A stretch of 40,954 nucleotides of DNA, from assembly GCA_027315245.1 (NCBI GenBank), contig DAHUYK010000012.1, positions 1 to 40,954 on the forward strand, in the 5' to 3' direction. The translations under genes and the position numbers were made by a program. Under the pieces are notes generated by a model. That model ran no database searches. It was not told the origin of the DNA and was given only the letters and a program-made list of their open reading frames with translations. This DNA is from Vulcanimicrobiota bacterium. GTDB taxonomy: Bacteria; Vulcanimicrobiota; Vulcanimicrobiia; Vulcanimicrobiales; Vulcanimicrobiaceae. This document shows, piece after piece, positions 37,005 to 40,954 of this stretch (position 1 is the first letter of the stretch; the number at the start of each line of letters is the position of its first letter).

Positions 37005-37388
37005 GTGCCTAGATATCTGCATACGTCCATTTTCGTCAACGACATGAGCGAGGCGATTGCGTTCTACCGCGACAAGCTCGGCTTGCAATTGCTCGACGGA
37101 CTTTTCCACTACCCGGGCAATGCCGACATGGCGTTCGTGGGCAACGATTGGAACGCATACGTCGAGCTCGTGTACGATCTGGAGGAGCATCCGCCGTACG
37201 AGATCGGCAATCGGTACGAACACTTGGCGTTCGAAGCGGACGGCGATCTGAAGACGTACGTCGAGGGCCTGCGTGCAAAGGGCGTGAAGGTTCTCAAAGA
37301 CGTGTACCGATCGCCGGGGGGAACGCGCGCGATCGCTTTCGTGGAGGATCCGAATGGCATTCCCGTCGAGCTGCTGGAACCACGCTAA
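37005..37388 (+). CDS. VOC/glyoxalase family protein (lactoylglutathione lyase-like)
   Basis: MPRYLHTSIFVNDMSEAIAFYRDKLGLQLLD...HLAFEADGDLKTYVEGLRAKGVKVLKDVYRSPGGTRAIAFVEDPNGIPVELLE. Confidence 0.88.
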   Translation: MPRYLHTSIFVNDMSEAIAFYRDKLGLQLLDGLFHYPGNADMAFVGNDWNAYVELVYDLEEHPPYEIGNRYEHLAFEADGDLKTYVEGLRAKGVKVLKDVYRSPGGTRAIAFVEDPNGIPVELLEPR

Positions 37389-37394
37389 GGTTCC

Positions 37395-38555
37395 CTAACG
37401 GTAGATGAACGGGTCGCCGGGCGCCGGGACCGGCACGAGGACTCGCGCGTACAGCGCTAAACGCTTGCCTTTAGCGCGCTCGATCGTTCCGTCGGCGTGC
37501 AGCCACGTTCCCGGCTTGAATCGACCGCGTCGCGCGAGTTGCACGACAACCGGTGTGGCATCGGCGCGGCAGCACGTAATGGCAAAGCGCACGAGCGCAT
37601 CAGCTCCGCTCGAGCGCACGAGCGTCCCGGTGAACGAGACGCGCTCGCCGGGAAAGAGGCTTGTCAACGTCGTCTGCGTTGCGGTGTAGACGGGCGGCGG
37701 AGCGACGAGGATGGCGCCGGCAAGCATGATTGCCGGCGTTGCAAGCGAGGTGGCCTCGTGCGATCGCGCGCGACGGTGCACGATCGCAAGTATGGCGCAG
37801 GCGATCGCGCAGCACGCGAGCGGAAATGCGAATCGAGGATGAACGAGCGCGTCGCCCCCACGCGCGGCGACGAGCCCGAGCGCGAGCGCGGCGAGCGCGT
37901 ATGCGGAGCCATCGTGTTGTGGGTGGTGCGCGTGCGATCGTGCGAACGTACGAATATCGGCGATGCCGCTCGTGCAGAGGAGGCCCACGGCTGCCAGCGG
38001 TGCGCGCACGTGCAAGGACGCCGCGATCGCAACCGTACCGAGCGCGCACGGTGCAGCCAGGACGCCGAAGAGTGCTCCACCGAGCCATTGCACCGCAGGC
38101 GCTGCCGCTTCGACGCGTACGCCCGTAAGGGCGTGAAGCGCGACCGCCCCAATCGTCGCGGCGGGGAGAACCGACGAAAGCTGCGCGAGCAGGCTCTCCG
38201 GCGGCGCGTGGTGCTTGCAGCGCCGCGGGAGAAAGCGTGCGAGGGCCGTCGCGGCGCTCAGACGCGCCAAAGCGGCGAACGAGCCGAAGGTCATAGCCAT
38301 TGCGGCCGCAGCGGGAAGAGATCGCGCCGACGGGCCGTCCGCGCAGCCGCAGCCGAGATGAGCCATCGCCAGACGGATTGCCGCCGGGCCGCAGGGAGCG
38401 CGCGCAGCGAGCGCGCTGAGTGCCATACCGGCAAGAATAAAGGGCGTTGCTTCGAACAGAGAGCCGGCGGTGGTCGCGAGCACGCCGCGAATCGCCGGCG
38501 CGGGGAGCAACGCCAGCCCGAAGAGCACGCAGGACGCCACGACGACGGAGTTCAT
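37395..38555 (-). CDS. Permease/TIGR03943-like fusion membrane protein (start uncertain, up to 38594)
   Basis: N-terminal permease-like SLFEATPFILAGMALSALA plus many TMs; C-terminal FTGTLVRSSGADALVRFAITCCRADATPVVVQL...GTWLHADGTIE as in TIGR03943/YcgQ. Confidence 0.75.
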   Translation of the reverse strand: MNSVVVASCVLFGLALLPAPAIRGVLATTAGSLFEATPFILAGMALSALAARAPCGPAAIRLAMAHLGCGCADGPSARSLPAAAAMAMTFGSFAALARLSAATALARFLPRRCKHHAPPESLLAQLSSVLPAATIGAVALHALTGVRVEAAAPAVQWLGGALFGVLAAPCALGTVAIAASLHVRAPLAAVGLLCTSGIADIRTFARSHAHHPQHDGSAYALAALALGLVAARGGDALVHPRFAFPLACCAIACAILAIVHRRARSHEATSLATPAIMLAGAILVAPPPVYTATQTTLTSLFPGERVSFTGTLVRSSGADALVRFAITCCRADATPVVVQLARRGRFKPGTWLHADGTIERAKGKRLALYARVLVPVPAPGDPFIYR

Positions 38556-39825
38556 GTCGCAAAAGATTAGCGCGCCGCGCGGCACGCAAGACATCCTTCC
38601 CCCCGAATCGGCACGATGGCAAGCCCTCGAGTCGAGAGTCCACGCCCTCGCGCGTTGCTTCGGCTACGGCGAGGTGCGTACGCCGGTCTTCGAAGCGACT
38701 GAGCTCTTCGTACGAGGGGTCGGCGAAACGACGGACATCGTCGAAAAAGAGATGTACACGTTTGCAGACAAGGGAGAGCGCAGCATGACGCTGCGCCCCG
38801 AGTGGACTGCGCCGGTCGTGCGCGCGATGCTCGAGCACCAGATGCTTGCGCAAGGGCCGCAGCGTCTGTACTACGTGGGGCCGATCTTCAGGTACGAGCG
38901 CCCGCAGAAGGGGCGCTACCGGCAATCGCATCAGTTCGGTGTCGAGTGCACCGGTTATGTCGACGCAGAGGCGGACGCGGAAGTGATCTCGCTTGCTTGG
39001 GAGCTCGTTCGCTCGTGCGGCATCGGCGATGCCGTGTTGAAGATCAACTCGATCGGCGACGCCGTCTGCAGGCCGCGCTACCGCCAGGCGCTCCTGGAAC
39101 ACTTTGCGCCCAACGTTGCGGCGCTCTCTGAGGATGCGCAACGCCGCGTCGAACGCAATCCGCTGCGTCTCCTCGATAGCAAGGAGGAGCGTGACGCGCC
39201 GTTCGTCGCGAGCGCGCCCGCATTCGACGCATATCTCTGCGACGGATGCCGCGAACACTTCGCAACGCTGCGCGCGGCGCTCTCGCTCATCGACATCCCG
39301 TACGTCGTCGATCCGCGCGTCGTGCGCGGGCTCGACTACTACACGCGAACGGTCTTCGAGATCGAGTCGCGTGCTCTCGGCGCGCAAAGCGCCGTTTGCG
39401 GCGGCGGCCGGTACGACGGGCTCGTTGCCTCTCTGGGCGGTCCGGACGTGCCGGCCGTCGGGTTTGCGCTGGGAATCGAGCGCTTCCTCATGGTGCTCGC
39501 AGCGGCGCAGAGCGCCGTCCAAGTGCCGCGCGAGGGGATTCAAGCCGTCGCACTCGGGACACAGGCGCGAGCGACGTTGCTCGCAATCGTTGCCGAGTTG
39601 CGGCGTTCGATGGTTCCGGCGTTCATGGACTACGAGGAGCGTAAGCTTCTGGCGCACTTGAAGATCGCCGATCGGAACCGCGCGCGCTTCGCACTTATCG
39701 TTGGGAGTGAGGAGCTCGCATCCGGCGAGGCAATCCTGCGCGATCTCGAGAGCCGCACCGACACAAGGCTGCCGCTCGCGCAGCCGAGAGTCGTTGCGGC
39801 TAGTCTTGTAGAAGCGTGCTCATAA
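38554..39825 (+). CDS. hisS: Histidine--tRNA ligase
   Basis: MSQKISAPRGTQDILPPESARWQALESRV, TLRPEWTAPVVRAMLEH, VRGLDYYTRTVFEIES, GGGRYDGLVASLGG. Confidence 0.95.
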   Translation: MSQKISAPRGTQDILPPESARWQALESRVHALARCFGYGEVRTPVFEATELFVRGVGETTDIVEKEMYTFADKGERSMTLRPEWTAPVVRAMLEHQMLAQGPQRLYYVGPIFRYERPQKGRYRQSHQFGVECTGYVDAEADAEVISLAWELVRSCGIGDAVLKINSIGDAVCRPRYRQALLEHFAPNVAALSEDAQRRVERNPLRLLDSKEERDAPFVASAPAFDAYLCDGCREHFATLRAALSLIDIPYVVDPRVVRGLDYYTRTVFEIESRALGAQSAVCGGGRYDGLVASLGGPDVPAVGFALGIERFLMVLAAAQSAVQVPREGIQAVALGTQARATLLAIVAELRRSMVPAFMDYEERKLLAHLKIADRNRARFALIVGSEELASGEAILRDLESRTDTRLPLAQPRVVAASLVEACS

Positions 39826-40250
39826 TGAAGGAACGAGAGACGCTCGAGGAGCTCCTGGGCATCATGCGCGAACACGATCTCGAGCGCATCACTGTTCGCT
39901 CCGGAGATGCCGTGTACGAACTCGTACGCAGGCAGGCGCCGGCGCAAGGGGCGTTCAACGGTGCGGCGTTGGGCGCGCAAGCCGCGCAGCCGGCGAGCGC
40001 CGCCGGGGCAAACGCAATACGCGTCCTTGCGCCGTTGACCGGAGTATTCTACCGTCAGCCCGCTCCGGACGCCGAGCCCTTTGTTGCGCAAGGGGACCGC
40101 GTCGAAGTCGGCCAGATTCTCTGCGTGCTCGAGGCGATGAAGCTCTTCAACGAGATTCAGAGCGATTATGCAGGGACCGTCGTGCGCATCCTTCCCGGGA
40201 ACGGAGAACTGGTTTCGCAGGGCGAGGAGCTGTTTTGGATTCAGCCCTGA
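39816..40250 (+). CDS. accB: Acetyl-CoA carboxylase biotin carboxyl carrier protein (start GTG 39816 or ATG 39825)
   Basis: Biotinylation motif VLEAMKLFNEIQSDYAGTVVRILPGNGELVSQGEELFWI; Ala/Pro-rich linker. Confidence 0.94.
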   Translation: MLIMKERETLEELLGIMREHDLERITVRSGDAVYELVRRQAPAQGAFNGAALGAQAAQPASAAGANAIRVLAPLTGVFYRQPAPDAEPFVAQGDRVEVGQILCVLEAMKLFNEIQSDYAGTVVRILPGNGELVSQGEELFWIQP

Positions 40251-40834
40251 GCAGCGACGTGCGCGGCAGGCGCGGTTTCGACGAGCTCCTTGCGGATCGG
40301 CGCGGCATCTTCGAGCGGCCGCACTATCGCGAGCAGGTGGAGGCGATCGCCGCAGCTCTCGCCAGCGCGCTTCGCAAGGGACACAAGGTGCTCTGGTGCG
40401 GTAATGGCGGAAGCGCCGCCGAGGCACAGCACATGGCGGCGGAGCTGTCAGGACGCTTCTTGCGCGAACGCCCGGGCCTTGCGAGCGAGGCGCTCTCCGT
40501 CAACAGTTCGACGCTTACCGCGGTCGCTAACGACTACGGATACGACGACGTCTTTTCGCGTCAGGTCGATGCGTTTGCGCAGCCGGGCGATGTCATCGTG
40601 GCACTGACCACGAGCGGGAACTCAAGCAACGTCGTTCGCGCCCTCGAAGCAGCGAAGCGTAAGGGAGCGATCGCGGTTGCCTTTACGGGAAATGGCGGAG
40701 GACGCATCACGGCCGCCGCGGACCTCGTCCTCATGGGGCCGGACGGATACTCGGCGATCGTACAAGAGGTGCACCAAGTCATGGCGCACATCGTCTGCGA
40801 CCTCACCGAGCAACGCATCCTCTTCGGAGATTAG
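40235..40834 (+). CDS. gmhA: SIS-domain phosphoheptose isomerase
   Basis: VLWCGNGGSAAEAQHMAAELSGRFLRERPGLASEALSVNSSTLTAVANDYGYDDVFSRQVDAFAQPGDVIVALTTSGNSSNVVRALEAAK. Confidence 0.93.
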   Translation: MDSALSSDVRGRRGFDELLADRRGIFERPHYREQVEAIAAALASALRKGHKVLWCGNGGSAAEAQHMAAELSGRFLRERPGLASEALSVNSSTLTAVANDYGYDDVFSRQVDAFAQPGDVIVALTTSGNSSNVVRALEAAKRKGAIAVAFTGNGGGRITAAADLVLMGPDGYSAIVQEVHQVMAHIVCDLTEQRILFGD

Positions 40835-40847
40835 GGAAGCTCTTAGG

Positions 40848-40954
40848 ATGGAGTCTCCGAGCAAACAGCGTATCACGGTCGACGAAGCTCGGGACATCGT
40901 CGATCGTATGCGCGGGCGGCGCGTTCTCGTCGTCGGCGACATCATGATCGACGA
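40848..40954 (+). CDS. hldE: D-glycero-beta-D-manno-heptose-7-phosphate kinase-like (5' fragment)
   Basis: MESPSKQRITVDEARDIVDRMRGRRVLVVGDIMID, PfkB/RfaE N-terminus directly after gmhA; runs off right edge. Confidence 0.75.
   Translation, partial: MESPSKQRITVDEARDIVDRMRGRRVLVVGDIMID

Noticed and set aside
37600-39657. 685-aa minus-strand ORF antisense to hisS and overlapping the permease
   Set aside because: Low-complexity Arg-rich composition, conflicts with two well-supported genes.

Overview
This is a GC-rich bacterial chromosome segment around a dnaA/oriC-like locus, with almost uninterrupted housekeeping genes. Left to right: dnaA (minus strand, cut by the left edge), a DnaA-box cluster and strong sigma70-like promoter, then rpmH-rnpA-yidD-yidC-khpB(jag)-mnmE-DUF308-peptide SBP-mnmG-rsmG with a perfect parS, then MFS-cca-parA-parB-thiE-thiD-trpS. 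An aminotransferase (-) follows, then a 4-gene cluster of unknown function: a six-repeat DUF11/CARDB-like protein plus three small proteins, two with an N-terminal TM segment and HEAT-like repeats. Next on the minus strand are mrdA, mreD, mreC, maf, a DUF3465 lipoprotein, nadD, obgE, rpmA and an LD-carboxypeptidase. Then come fabF-rnc-smc-purH-VOC (+), a permease/TIGR03943-like fusion (-), and hisS-accB-gmhA-hldE (+, cut by the right edge). I saw no rRNA, tRNA, CRISPR or mobile elements. Most promising points: the uncharacterised 18.0-22.6 kb cluster; L27 with a Firmicutes-like cleavable N-terminal extension but no rplU/prp beside it; obgE whose conserved N-terminus has no canonical start codon (one base from GTG); a DnaA-box inverted repeat abutting the rpmH promoter; and an operator-like palindrome at the MFS start. 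Taxonomy is uncertain; gene order and the diderm-type heptose genes suggest an under-studied phylum (possibly Eremiobacterota-like), which is inference only. All family calls come from reading the translations; no database search was run.
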